Source: CAG-238 sp963601575
Lineage (GTDB): Bacteria > Bacillota > Clostridia > Peptostreptococcales > Anaerovoracaceae
Assembly (NCBI GenBank): GCA_963601575.1
Contig: CAVCFO010000001.1
Span: forward strand, 1-64,000
Direction of reading: 5' to 3'
DNA: 64,000 nt
The notes below the pieces were generated by a model that was not told where the DNA came from, did no database searches, and worked only from the letters and a program-made list of their open reading frames with translations. How positions within the stretch are numbered: the first letter of the stretch is position 1; each line of letters opens with the position of its first letter. Of the stretch, positions 7,569 through 16,492 are shown piece by piece. Made by a program: the position numbers and the translations under genes.

Positions 7569-9146
7569 CTACTTCTTCGCATTCTCCATTCTCTGGAGTG
7601 CAAGCGCGATGGTAAGCCCAGGGATCACGCGGTTTCCCGTGATTTCGGCGCCCAGAAGGTCATTGATCTTCTTCAGTCTGTACTGAACGGTATTGGTATG
7701 TATTCCCATAAACTCCGACGTCTTGCCGCTGTTCATGCCGGCATCCAGTGCGAAGGTTTCGAGCGTCTCTAGGAGCTGCTTTGACTTGTTGTCCCCTTCT
7801 TTTCTGAACGGAGCAAGCAGATCCATGTAATTTTTCTTCAGATGACCTCCCTGAACCTGAATGCTGATACAGTTGCTCACCAGCGCGAGCTCATACTTGG
7901 AAAATACGCGCTTGTACGGGAAAATGTTTTCGACGAATGCCCAGGTCTCACCGATCAGTCTGAATCCATCTCCGGCGCCTTCTATCCTGTCGACGCCCGT
8001 TACATGGAAAATTCTAACGCTCTTGTTCTCCTTCAGCCTGTCGAAGAACGAAATGCATACCGACATTTCCGATATCTCGTCGTCTTCGGCCGTTTTCTCG
8101 CCGGCAAGAAGTACCGCGTAGCTTTCGTCATCCTCGGTTATCTTGATTATATTCAGAAGACCCTTTTCTACATATTCGTCGATAACCGTATCTGCGCTGC
8201 CGGTTTCGATGCCCCTGGCATATACCACGGACAAAATGTCCGATGCGCGTATGCCGGCCTCCTCGCGAAGCGAGTAGGCAAGGCTCTTGTTTCCTCGAAT
8301 CAGCGCCTTGACAAGCTCCGCCTTTGCGTCGCGCTCCGGCGTGAATTTCCACATTCCCATGGCAAGCTCGATAATTTCGGCAAGTTTTGTAATCTCTCCT
8401 GCCGAATAATTATCGTCATTATCCACGATGATGAGATAATATTTTTCGTTATTCAGATAAAGAAGCCCCCAGTAAGTCAGCACTCCGTTTATCTCGATGA
8501 GGCTATAAATATGCCCGAGGTTGAGCGCAACCTCTCTGCCACGGCGAATCACCTCGTTTATCGTTGCCTGGTGGCGTGTTTCAACCGTGAAAACAGGATT
8601 GAATTCCTCGCTGAGGAGCACCACCTGAAAGTCGTTATTCACCGCCGCCTCGTGCAATGCCTGCTGAAAGTTCGCATGTTTTTCGAAGTTGAGCAGATGG
8701 AAAATCGTATTGTTGATGAGACTGTTCTTGAAGTTGTTGCCATAGAGCACCTGCTCCATTACCTCCCCGATGATCTTGGAGTAGTCCGTCCCTTCGCTAT
8801 CTACCATGAGAAGGAGAGGCATGCCCGCAGCATCGGCGGCCGCAGTAACTTCTTTATCAACCGGTCGCATGGTCTTTTCGCGCTGAAAAACTACGATTGC
8901 GGAGATGCCGGCCTTCGCGAGCTCGCGAACGGTTTCGCACTGGGCCTGCGTATCCTTTTTCATGCCCGCAAATGTCGTCAGAATCATCGTTTCGCTGTTT
9001 CCGTTGCAAGAAAGCGCCTCCGCCGGAGTCGCCGCATCCATTACGGACACTGCCTTGACGCGGCTTTCCATATTTTTCTCGCCGGCAAGCACGATGCACT
9101 TCCTGAACGAATCGAGCTGCAAACAATCCTTAACTGTTACTTTCAT
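7569..9146 (-). CDS. PucR family transcriptional regulator
   Basis: This 525-aa regulator has an N-terminal PucR domain (residues 1-135, starting MKVTVKDCLQLDSFRKCIVL), a central GGDEF-like/ligand region and a C-terminal helix-turn-helix of the PucR/CdaR type (about 455-520, with HTNTVQYRLKKINDLLG). Such proteins usually sense purines or other nitrogen compounds; no target is evident here. The ATG at 9146 follows GAGGAAAAGG and overlaps the ftsH end by 17 bases, so it is in the ftsH operon. In many Firmicutes this neighbourhood holds hpt rather than a regulator. Confidence 0.85.
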   Translation of the reverse strand: MKVTVKDCLQLDSFRKCIVLAGEKNMESRVKAVSVMDAATPAEALSCNGNSETMILTTFAGMKKDTQAQCETVRELAKAGISAIVVFQREKTMRPVDKEVTAAADAAGMPLLLMVDSEGTDYSKIIGEVMEQVLYGNNFKNSLINNTIFHLLNFEKHANFQQALHEAAVNNDFQVVLLSEEFNPVFTVETRHQATINEVIRRGREVALNLGHIYSLIEINGVLTYWGLLYLNNEKYYLIIVDNDDNYSAGEITKLAEIIELAMGMWKFTPERDAKAELVKALIRGNKSLAYSLREEAGIRASDILSVVYARGIETGSADTVIDEYVEKGLLNIIKITEDDESYAVLLAGEKTAEDDEISEMSVCISFFDRLKENKSVRIFHVTGVDRIEGAGDGFRLIGETWAFVENIFPYKRVFSKYELALVSNCISIQVQGGHLKKNYMDLLAPFRKEGDNKSKQLLETLETFALDAGMNSGKTSEFMGIHTNTVQYRLKKINDLLGAEITGNRVIPGLTIALALQRMENAKK

Positions 9147-11172
9147 CCTTTTCCTCTTCTTCCTGAGGCTTTTCCGCATCCGTCTGCGGTGCGTCATCCT
9201 CCGCTAAATAATCAGAGTCATATTTTTTTAGCTCTTCCATGAGCTTGCGCTCTTCTTCCTGACGCAATTCTTCGCTTTCCTTGGCTTCCTTCTCGTCCTG
9301 CGCCTTCTTTTCTTCGTCTGCCTTCTCCACACGATCCCTGAGAGCCTCTGCCGTAATCTTGCCGGTATAAAGGTCTTCGAACTGGTCGCCGTCGATGGTC
9401 TCAACATACAGGAGCGCCTTTGCTACTCTTTCGAGGACATCGTCTTTTTCCGTTAAGATGCGCATTGCTTCCTCATAGGCTTCGTCCACGAGCCTCTTGA
9501 TCTCTTCGTCGATTTCGCAGGCTGTATGCTCGGAATAATTTTTGTGTGCCGTAAAATCATTGCCCAGGAAAACTTCGTCGTCACTGCCATAATTTACTGC
9601 TCCCAGCTTGTCGCTGAAGCCGTACTTTGTAACCATTTCGCGGGCAATCTGAGTAGCCTGCTTGATGTCACCTGAGGCCCCGATGGAAATATCCTCGAGC
9701 TTGAGTTTCTCTGCAACTCTGCCACCCATGCAAGAAACGATATGATTGTACATCGATGTCTTGGTGTCGAACATCTTATCATCCTCCGGAAGGTACATGG
9801 TATATCCGCCTGCCCTGCCGCGAGGAATGATTGTAACCTCGTGAATCGGCATGTGCCTCGGCAGCGACCTCGCAACGATTGCATGGCCTGCCTCATGATA
9901 TGCCGTAAGGCGTTTCTCCTCATCAGAAACAACCTTGGATTTCTTCGCAGGACCCATCTGAACCTTGCGAATCGCCTCTTCTATTTCTTCCATTCTGATG
10001 AATCTGCCGTTTCTGCGTGCCGTAATCAGCGCCGCCTCGTTCAGCACGTTTTCAAGATCCGCAGGAGTAAATCCCATGGTTCTTCTTGCAAGAATCTTCG
10101 GCGTAACATCTTCTGCCAGAGGCTTGTTCTTTGCATGGACCTTGATGATTTCTTCTCTTCCCTTGACATCCGGAATACCGATTACAACCTGTCTATCGAA
10201 TCTTCCCGGTCTAAGAAGTGCCGGGTCTAAGATGTCCGGCCTGTTGGTTGCAGCCAGAATTATGATTCCCGAGTTCTCCGAGAATCCGTCCATTTCAACG
10301 AGAAGCTGGTTCAAGGTTTGTTCTCTTTCGTCGTGTCCGCCGCCAATTCCTGCGCCTCTCTTGCGGCCTACCGCATCGATTTCGTCGATGAAAATGATGC
10401 AAGGAGCGTTTTTCTTTGCCTGGTCGAACAGGTCTCTTACTCTGGATGCACCCACGCCTACGAACATCTCAACGAAGTCCGAACCGCTGATGGTAAAGAA
10501 AGGAACACCGGCTTCTCCTGCCGTCGCCTTGGAAATATAGGTTTTTCCTGTTCCCGGAGGACCCACAAGCAGGATGCCCTTGGGGATTCTTGCTCCGAGG
10601 TCCTTGTATTTTCTCGGGTCCTTGAGGAAATCGACTACCTCCTCAAGCTCCTGTTTTTCCTCTTCGAGTCCTGCTACATCCTTGAATGTAATCTGCTTGT
10701 CTGCCCCTTTGACCATCTTGGCTCTTGACCTGCCGAACTGGAAAGCCTTGCCGTTTCCGCCCTGATTCATCATAAAATAGAACAGGAAAACCAGCGCGCC
10801 GATCATGATTATATTTGGAATCAGTGACCACAGCCATGAGCTGGTATCAGGCTTCGGACTGGAAAGACTCGTAATTATGCCCCTATCCATCTGATCAAAG
10901 ATATAGGTTTCTTCCAGCCAATTTATTTCCACTATCGACGGTGCATAGGCATAGACCAGCGATGTCTGGCTGATTGCTCCCGTGAGCGTCGTTCCCTCAA
11001 TGGAGATTTCCGATAGCTTTTCCTCCTTCACCATTTCTGTGAATTCTGAGAACGAAACCTCCTTCAGCGAAAGCTGATCGCTGCTCATGAATCCCTTGCA
11101 GAAATATGCAAGAGACAGCACGAGGGTGAAGACCAGAATATATATACTTAGATTTCTAGAGAATTTTTTCAC
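9130..11172 (-). CDS. ftsH: ATP-dependent zinc metalloprotease FtsH
   Basis: This 680-aa membrane-bound AAA+ protease degrades misassembled membrane proteins and short-lived regulators. Two transmembrane segments (about 8-28 and 114-135) flank an extracytoplasmic domain. Walker A GPPGTGKT lies at 204-211, followed by Walker B IIFIDEIDA, the second region of homology and the zinc motif HEAGH near residue 430. The C-terminal tail (about 630-680) is very rich in Glu/Lys/Asp. It lies 50 bp after tilS, the common tilS-ftsH order. Confidence 0.97.
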   Translation of the reverse strand: MKKFSRNLSIYILVFTLVLSLAYFCKGFMSSDQLSLKEVSFSEFTEMVKEEKLSEISIEGTTLTGAISQTSLVYAYAPSIVEINWLEETYIFDQMDRGIITSLSSPKPDTSSWLWSLIPNIIMIGALVFLFYFMMNQGGNGKAFQFGRSRAKMVKGADKQITFKDVAGLEEEKQELEEVVDFLKDPRKYKDLGARIPKGILLVGPPGTGKTYISKATAGEAGVPFFTISGSDFVEMFVGVGASRVRDLFDQAKKNAPCIIFIDEIDAVGRKRGAGIGGGHDEREQTLNQLLVEMDGFSENSGIIILAATNRPDILDPALLRPGRFDRQVVIGIPDVKGREEIIKVHAKNKPLAEDVTPKILARRTMGFTPADLENVLNEAALITARRNGRFIRMEEIEEAIRKVQMGPAKKSKVVSDEEKRLTAYHEAGHAIVARSLPRHMPIHEVTIIPRGRAGGYTMYLPEDDKMFDTKTSMYNHIVSCMGGRVAEKLKLEDISIGASGDIKQATQIAREMVTKYGFSDKLGAVNYGSDDEVFLGNDFTAHKNYSEHTACEIDEEIKRLVDEAYEEAMRILTEKDDVLERVAKALLYVETIDGDQFEDLYTGKITAEALRDRVEKADEEKKAQDEKEAKESEELRQEEERKLMEELKKYDSDYLAEDDAPQTDAEKPQEEEEKDESNS

Positions 11173-11222
11173 TTCTTACCCCTTTCAGTTGTTTGTATTC
11201 ACAAATATTTCGTTGTATTTTA

Positions 11223-12677
11223 TCACAAATTACGCAAAATTTCAAGCATCAATATTGTTTCTGCGCCATCATTTGGCCTGAATTCTGCGGAAAATCTGCC
11301 CTTTTGTCTATATTGTTCCTTTGGAAAATGCGGCGAAGGCAGTATCCACAAAATTCGACTGCCGTATGCCAGCAAATCCACCTCGTCTCGAAGATTTTTT
11401 GCAAGCTTTGCATCCACGAAGAAGTCCTGAAGTTTCTTGTGGCGGATTTCTCCTGCGGTACGTATTGCAATGACATCTCCGTCCCGGCGCTTTCTTATAC
11501 AAATAGCATCCCTTGCATTTTCCGGCAATCCGAATATGCCGACCGCCACTACATCGCTTTTTTCTTTCGGCCCGGCGGAAGGATCAAGACCCGCCGCCTC
11601 ATATTCTTCTGCGCTCATAAAAATCATTTTGTATTCTGCTTCCGGGTCCTTCTGCGGGTCCTTCCTGTAAAATCTGAGCTTTTCATATTCTTTATATACC
11701 GCATATCCTTGGGTCAAATCGCACATTGCCGACGGGCTCTTGGAAATCCGGACTTTTTCTATTGCATTCAGCTGTCCCTCGGTGATATTTTCGGCAAGGC
11801 CAATGCCTGCCAGAATCAAATTATATACTCGCATCCTGACTGCTCCGTGAAGCTGCGAAAGCGTCGGGATATCAGCTTCTGCGGCCGCATTGCCTTCTGG
11901 CGATCTTGCCTTTAGCTCATCATATGCCATTCTGGCCTGCTGCCAAATGTAGTCCTTGTCCAAAGCCGCATTTTGACCGAGTCTATCGAGGGTTTCGATT
12001 ATATTCGGATTGAACCTTTCGGCAAGGAAAGGCAAAAGCTCGAGCCTGATTTTGTTTCTGGTATAAATAGGTTCTTTGTTGGTATGGTCGATCCGCGGCG
12101 ACAAGCTCCGCGAGATGCAATAGTTTTCGATCGCATCCCGCTGTATATCCAGGAGCGGGCGAACCACTGCGATTCCCTTCTCATATCGTTTATATGCGAT
12201 GCCTGCAAGACCGTCGGTGCCTGTTCCGCGCAGCAGTCTAAACAAAATCGTCTCGGCCTGATCGTTTGCATTCTGGGCTACCGCTATGGCGATTTTTCGT
12301 GCGGGATCTTCGGATGCAAGCTCCTGTGCTACCGCAAAAAACGCCCCGTATCTTGCCTTTCTGCCGGCTTCTTCTGATGTCATGCCCTCCTCGAGCGCAA
12401 GCTTATTGCAGTCCACAACGAAGGTCCTGCATTCAAGACCCCTCTTCCTGCAGATATCTTCTACGAATGCCTGGTCGCGCTCGGCATCGCCGGGTCTTAG
12501 CTTATGGTTCACATGCACGGGATGAATTATGTAATTGTATGTGTTTTGTAGCTCGCAAAGCACCTCAAAAAGGCACACCGAATCAGGGCCTCCCGACAGT
12601 CCCAGTACGATGTGCGCGCCGTTTGGCAAGAGGTCATAGTTTTTTATTGTCGATAATACCTTTTGTTTAACATCCAT
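11223..12677 (-). CDS. tilS: tRNA(Ile)-lysidine synthase TilS
   Basis: This 484-aa ATP-dependent ligase attaches lysine to C34 of the CAU-anticodon tRNA(Ile). The PP-loop motif is present as LGLSGGPDSVCLFE near residues 24-37. A central substrate-binding region and a C-terminal TilS domain (about 375-484, with IRTAGEIRHKKLQDFFVDAK) follow. It precedes ftsH. The hpt gene often found between them is absent. Confidence 0.95.
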   Translation of the reverse strand: MDVKQKVLSTIKNYDLLPNGAHIVLGLSGGPDSVCLFEVLCELQNTYNYIIHPVHVNHKLRPGDAERDQAFVEDICRKRGLECRTFVVDCNKLALEEGMTSEEAGRKARYGAFFAVAQELASEDPARKIAIAVAQNANDQAETILFRLLRGTGTDGLAGIAYKRYEKGIAVVRPLLDIQRDAIENYCISRSLSPRIDHTNKEPIYTRNKIRLELLPFLAERFNPNIIETLDRLGQNAALDKDYIWQQARMAYDELKARSPEGNAAAEADIPTLSQLHGAVRMRVYNLILAGIGLAENITEGQLNAIEKVRISKSPSAMCDLTQGYAVYKEYEKLRFYRKDPQKDPEAEYKMIFMSAEEYEAAGLDPSAGPKEKSDVVAVGIFGLPENARDAICIRKRRDGDVIAIRTAGEIRHKKLQDFFVDAKLAKNLRDEVDLLAYGSRILWILPSPHFPKEQYRQKGRFSAEFRPNDGAETILMLEILRNL

Positions 12678-12746
12678 ATTTGTATTTTAGCACAAAGCGG
12701 CTGCTATTTCTATGTGTTTTCTGTGTAGTTTGGATTTGTCTGAGAA

Positions 12747-13652
12747 TCAAATCCCGAAAAAGGTTTTTCCGTTTTGATAGGTTTCCTCTGCCGCTTTCTC
12801 ATAGCTTATACCCTTGATTTCGGCGATTTTTCGCACCACGAACTCGACATATTGGCTCTTGCTCTGCTCTCCGCGGTGCGGAACCGGGCTAAGGTACGGT
12901 GCGTCGGTCTCTGCCATTATAAACTCGAGCGGAAGCGCTTCGACCACCCGCACCGTCTTCTTATTATTCTTATAGGTGAGCGGGCCGTCAAGCCCGATGG
13001 TCGCGCCCGCTTTCACATATTCTATGGCAAGCTCTCTGCTTCCGCTGAAGCAGTGGATATCAACCCTGGCATCGCCGCCGCAGTCGCCGAAGGCGACCTG
13101 CCGGTGCGAAAGCACCGTGCCGCCCGCGCCCAGCACATCAAACTCCGCGGGCGCGGCCGGCAGGCGGCGATGCGCAAACCACGACTTGCGCTCCTCTGAG
13201 AAGGCTCCCTCCTCCATAAGTATATCGAACACCTCCTGATCTGCATCCCTTGAATGCACCACGATCGGGAGCCTCAGCTCGTTTGCCAGCCGGATCTGCC
13301 TGCGAAACCAGTAGCGCTGCGTATCCCGCGGCGATAGGTCATAGTGAAAGTCGAGTCCGATTTCGCCTATCGCCCGCACTTTGGGCTCTGCCTTGGCCAG
13401 TTCCCGGAATCTCTCGAGCATCGCCTCGTCCATCAGCCTCGAATCGTGCGGATGCATACCGACCGCCGCATAGCACCATGGGTAGCGCCTCGCGTGCTGA
13501 ACAGCCAATATGCTCGAAGGCTCATCGAATCCAACATCCATCACAAGGCCAACATCCGAGCCTTCAATTTCTGCCGCAAGAGCCTCCCGCTCCGCCTCCG
13601 TAAATCCATCATTATTCAAATGAGTATGCGTATCAAAGAGCATTACTCCCAT
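12747..13652 (-). CDS. TatD family hydrolase with an internal insertion
   Basis: This 301-aa metal-dependent hydrolase has DTHTHLN at the N-terminus, GEIGLDFHYD near 100-109, VHSRDA near 134-139, DIHCFSGS near 200-207 and ETDAPYLSP near 249-257. TatD proteins act as 3'-5' DNA/RNA exonucleases or deacylases. The usual length is about 255 aa; the excess is a 40-45-residue, very GC-rich segment between VHSRDA and DIHCFSGS. The ATG at 13652 follows GGAGGG. The metG terminator ends only about 28 bases upstream, so expression must come from readthrough or from an unseen promoter. Confidence 0.88.
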   Translation of the reverse strand: MGVMLFDTHTHLNNDGFTEAEREALAAEIEGSDVGLVMDVGFDEPSSILAVQHARRYPWCYAAVGMHPHDSRLMDEAMLERFRELAKAEPKVRAIGEIGLDFHYDLSPRDTQRYWFRRQIRLANELRLPIVVHSRDADQEVFDILMEEGAFSEERKSWFAHRRLPAAPAEFDVLGAGGTVLSHRQVAFGDCGGDARVDIHCFSGSRELAIEYVKAGATIGLDGPLTYKNNKKTVRVVEALPLEFIMAETDAPYLSPVPHRGEQSKSQYVEFVVRKIAEIKGISYEKAAEETYQNGKTFFGI

Positions 13653-13679
13653 CCGTTTTCCCTCCAATTCCGATTCTAA

Positions 13680-13722
13680 AAAAATTGTCCGCATCCGGCA
13701 AAGCCTCCTGCGGACAATTTTT
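13680..13722 (-). terminator. metG terminator, just upstream of tatD
   Basis: A perfect 14-bp stem AAAAATTGTCCGCA (13680-13693) / TGCGGACAATTTTT (13709-13722) ends in a T-run on the minus strand. Confidence 0.85.
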
Positions 13723-13741
13723 AGTCAAAACTTATATGTGT

Positions 13742-15703
13742 TTAGCAAACCACTTCGCCGTCCGGCGCATCTGTAGTTACAATTTCGCAGCGCTCACCGT
13801 TATCCGCAAACAGCAGCATTCCCTTGGACTCCATGCCTCTGAGCTGGCGCGGCGCAAGGTTTGCAACAACAATTACCTTCCTTCCGACCATTTCTTCCGG
13901 CTTAAAATCCTTTGCGACTCCGCTGATGATCTGCCGGCGCTCGGTTCCCATCTTTACCTGGAAAACGAGCAGCTTATCCGCCTTCGGATGCTTCTTTGCC
14001 TTTTCGATCAGCCCCACGCGAAAGTCGATCTTGTCGAAGTCATCATAGGTGATCTCAGGTTTCAGCTCAAGCGGGATGTTATCAGGCTCCTTCTCCTTTT
14101 TTAGCGATTCGCTGATGGCATAGAGCTCCTCAAGCTCCTTGTCGATGTCAAGGCGCGGGAAGATGGCATCGCCCTTCTTAACCTGCTCCTTGCACATCAT
14201 GCCAAATTCGAAGGCATCCTCCCAGACAACGTCCGCATACCACAGACCCATTTGTTTTCTGATTTCCTTTGCGGTGCTGTGCATGAACGGATAGATGAGT
14301 ATCGAAATTATGCGTATCGTCTCTGCGAGATTATGCATGGTCGTATCGAGCTTTGCCTTTGCCGCAGGATCCGTATCTGCAGTCTTTGCGAGCACCCAAG
14401 GCGCTTTTTCGTCGATATATTTATTGGCACGGCGAACCACGATCCAGATTTCTTCGAGTGCCATGTTGAAGGCAAACTTGTCCATCTGCTCCTCGACCTT
14501 GGATGCTGCACCCGTTGCAATTGCCCGAAGATCCGCATCGATTTCGTCCTGTGCATCGGAAAGTGCATCCGGCACAACTCCTCCGTCATATTTTTCGATC
14601 ATGGATACGGTTCTGGAAACCAGATTTCCAAGGTCGTTTGCCAGGTCATAATTCATCCTCTTCAGCATAACCTCGTTTGTGAACACGCCGTCCTGCCCGA
14701 AGGTATATTCGCGAAGAAGGAAATATTTCAAAGCATCGATTCCATATCTTTCGATGAGGATTACCGGGTCGATAACATCCGAGCCCTTCGCCGCCTTGGA
14801 CTTTGAAACCTTTTCGCCGCCCATGAGAAGCCAGCCATGTCCGCGCACCTGCTTCGGAAGCGGCAGGCCCGCACTCATCAGCATAGCCGGCCAGATGATA
14901 CTGTGGAATCTGACGATCTCCTTGCCAACAAGATGAACATCCGCCGGCCAATATTTGTCATAAAGCTCCGGATCGTCCGGGTAGCCCAGCGCCGTGATAT
15001 AGTTTGTCAGCGCATCGAGCCATACATAGATTACATGCTTTTCGTCGAGCGGAACCGGGATCCCCCAGTCAAAGGTCGAACGCGAAATGCAAAGGTCATC
15101 AAGACCCTGATTTATGAAGGAAACCATCTCATTTCTGCGCGTATCAGGCTGCAAAAAGTCAGGATTTTTTTCGAAAAGGTCCAAAAGCGCCGGTGCATAC
15201 CTCGACAGTTTGAAGAAATATGCCTCTTCCTTTGCCGCCTGAACGGGCCTGCCGCAGTCCGGGCAGCAGCCGTTTATAAGCTGGCTCTCCGTCCAAAAGC
15301 TCTCGCATGGCGTGCAATAGAGTCCCTTGTATTCTCCCTTATAGATATCGCCATTTTCGTAGATTTTCATGAAAATATCCTGAACACGTTTGATATGGCG
15401 CGGCTCGGTCGTTCTGATGAAGTCATCGTTTGAAATCTCCATCTTGTCCCAGAGCTTCTTGATCCCGTCAACGACCTCATCCACATATTCCTGCGGGCTC
15501 ACGCCCTTTTCTTCGGCAATTGTTTGAATCTTCTGCCCGTGTTCATCGGTTCCCGTAAGGAATCTTACATCATATCCGCAAAGCCGTTTGAATCTTGCCA
15601 TAGCGTCCGCCATCACCGTGCAATAGGTATGCCCGATATGAAGGTTCGCACTTGGGTAATAAATCGGCGTCGTGATATAATATGTTCCTTTACCTTCTTT
15701 CAT
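13742..15703 (-). CDS. metG: Methionyl-tRNA synthetase
   Basis: This 653-aa class I synthetase charges tRNA-Met. HIGH appears as HIGH at residues 22-25 (SANLHIGHTYC), and KMSKS as KVSKS in GGEKVSKSKAAKG. A zinc knuckle with Cys pairs (CTPCESFW ... CCPDCG) lies near 127-148. The last 110 residues are an OB-fold tRNA-binding domain (IDFRVGLIEKAKKHPKADKLLVFQV), giving the bacterial dimeric form. The ATG follows GAGGAGG, which lies inside the end of the upstream 57-aa gene. It is the last gene of the lysC unit. Confidence 0.97.
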   Translation of the reverse strand: MKEGKGTYYITTPIYYPSANLHIGHTYCTVMADAMARFKRLCGYDVRFLTGTDEHGQKIQTIAEEKGVSPQEYVDEVVDGIKKLWDKMEISNDDFIRTTEPRHIKRVQDIFMKIYENGDIYKGEYKGLYCTPCESFWTESQLINGCCPDCGRPVQAAKEEAYFFKLSRYAPALLDLFEKNPDFLQPDTRRNEMVSFINQGLDDLCISRSTFDWGIPVPLDEKHVIYVWLDALTNYITALGYPDDPELYDKYWPADVHLVGKEIVRFHSIIWPAMLMSAGLPLPKQVRGHGWLLMGGEKVSKSKAAKGSDVIDPVILIERYGIDALKYFLLREYTFGQDGVFTNEVMLKRMNYDLANDLGNLVSRTVSMIEKYDGGVVPDALSDAQDEIDADLRAIATGAASKVEEQMDKFAFNMALEEIWIVVRRANKYIDEKAPWVLAKTADTDPAAKAKLDTTMHNLAETIRIISILIYPFMHSTAKEIRKQMGLWYADVVWEDAFEFGMMCKEQVKKGDAIFPRLDIDKELEELYAISESLKKEKEPDNIPLELKPEITYDDFDKIDFRVGLIEKAKKHPKADKLLVFQVKMGTERRQIISGVAKDFKPEEMVGRKVIVVANLAPRQLRGMESKGMLLFADNGERCEIVTTDAPDGEVVC

Positions 15704-15704
15704 T

Positions 15705-15878
15705 CTATTTTTCCTCCTCGTCTTCCTGCGGATAAGCCTTGGTCATAGCCTTGTCCGTGAGTGCGATAAGTGCAACTCCCGCCGCAAGAAACGCTGCCAT
15801 AGTTTTTCCCAAAGTCTTTACTTTTTTCTTTCCATCTGTCTTCTTTGTTTTCTTTGCTTCAACTATTCCTCTTTTCAT
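15705..15878 (-). CDS. 57-aa single-pass membrane protein, unknown function
   Basis: A small gene between the cytidylate-kinase-like gene and metG. The ATG (15878) follows AGGAGG by eight bases and overlaps the upstream stop by four bases (ATGA); the TAG ends one base before the metG ATG. The protein has a very basic N-terminus (about ten lysines in 25 residues), one hydrophobic helix (about 27-41) and an acidic tail (EDEEE). It reads as a tail-facing-in small membrane protein. Perfect coupling on both sides makes it very likely real. I do not recognise a family. Confidence 0.75.
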   Translation of the reverse strand: MKRGIVEAKKTKKTDGKKKVKTLGKTMAAFLAAGVALIALTDKAMTKAYPQEDEEEK

Positions 15879-16492
15879 TCCTTGTACCTCCTGTGTTCTA
15901 TGTAGGTCGCGATCAGCCCTGCGGCCTCCTCTTCGCTGATATAACTGCTGTTAATGGACAAATTATAGTTCTTATATTCGCCCCATTTCTGGTCCGTGTG
16001 ATAGTTATAATAATTTTGGCGTGCCTTGTCATAGGTGGCGATAAGTTCCCGAACCTTCGAAGGATCGTCTCCATAAACCTCCGCCGCGCGCTTTTGTCTA
16101 TCCTCAAGCTCGGCATGGATGAAAACATTCGTAACTCCCGGCATATCCCGAAGCACATAGTCTGCACATCTTCCTACGATTACGCCTTCTCCGGTAGCGC
16201 CGATCTTCTTGATCGTCTCAAACTGTGCAAGGAAAAGCCTTTCGTTCACCGAGAGGGGGCTTCCGCTGACACCTTCGCTGAAGCTGAGCACCGACGAAAG
16301 GTTATATGCGAAGCTGCTCTTTGCCTTCAGCTCCGTTCCCTCCATGAGTTCACGCGAAAATCCGCTGTCCTCAGACGCCATATCGAGGATCTCCTTGTCA
16401 TAAAAAGGCACCCCCAATTTATCCGCCAGCAGCTTTCCGATGATTCTGCCGCCGCTGCCATATTGACGGCTTATAGTTACAAGTTTCTTCAT
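15875..16492 (-). CDS. Cytidylate kinase-like family protein
   Basis: This 205-aa P-loop nucleotide kinase-like protein has ISRQYGSGGRIIGKLLA at residues 7-23 and a GVIVGRCADYVL strand near 103-114, as in the Cytidylate_kin_2 family. True CMP kinases differ in the P-loop (GPxGxGKS), so the substrate is uncertain. The start and stop overlap its neighbours by four bases each, so it is translationally coupled to lysC and the 57-aa gene. Confidence 0.8.
   Translation of the reverse strand: MKKLVTISRQYGSGGRIIGKLLADKLGVPFYDKEILDMASEDSGFSRELMEGTELKAKSSFAYNLSSVLSFSEGVSGSPLSVNERLFLAQFETIKKIGATGEGVIVGRCADYVLRDMPGVTNVFIHAELEDRQKRAAEVYGDDPSKVRELIATYDKARQNYYNYHTDQKWGEYKNYNLSINSSYISEEEAAGLIATYIEHRRYKE

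Noticed and set aside
7842..9242. A 466-codon open frame antisense to the pucR-type gene
   Set aside because: It has no ribosome-binding site and no family resemblance, and it is the mirror of a well-supported gene with GC-biased third positions.
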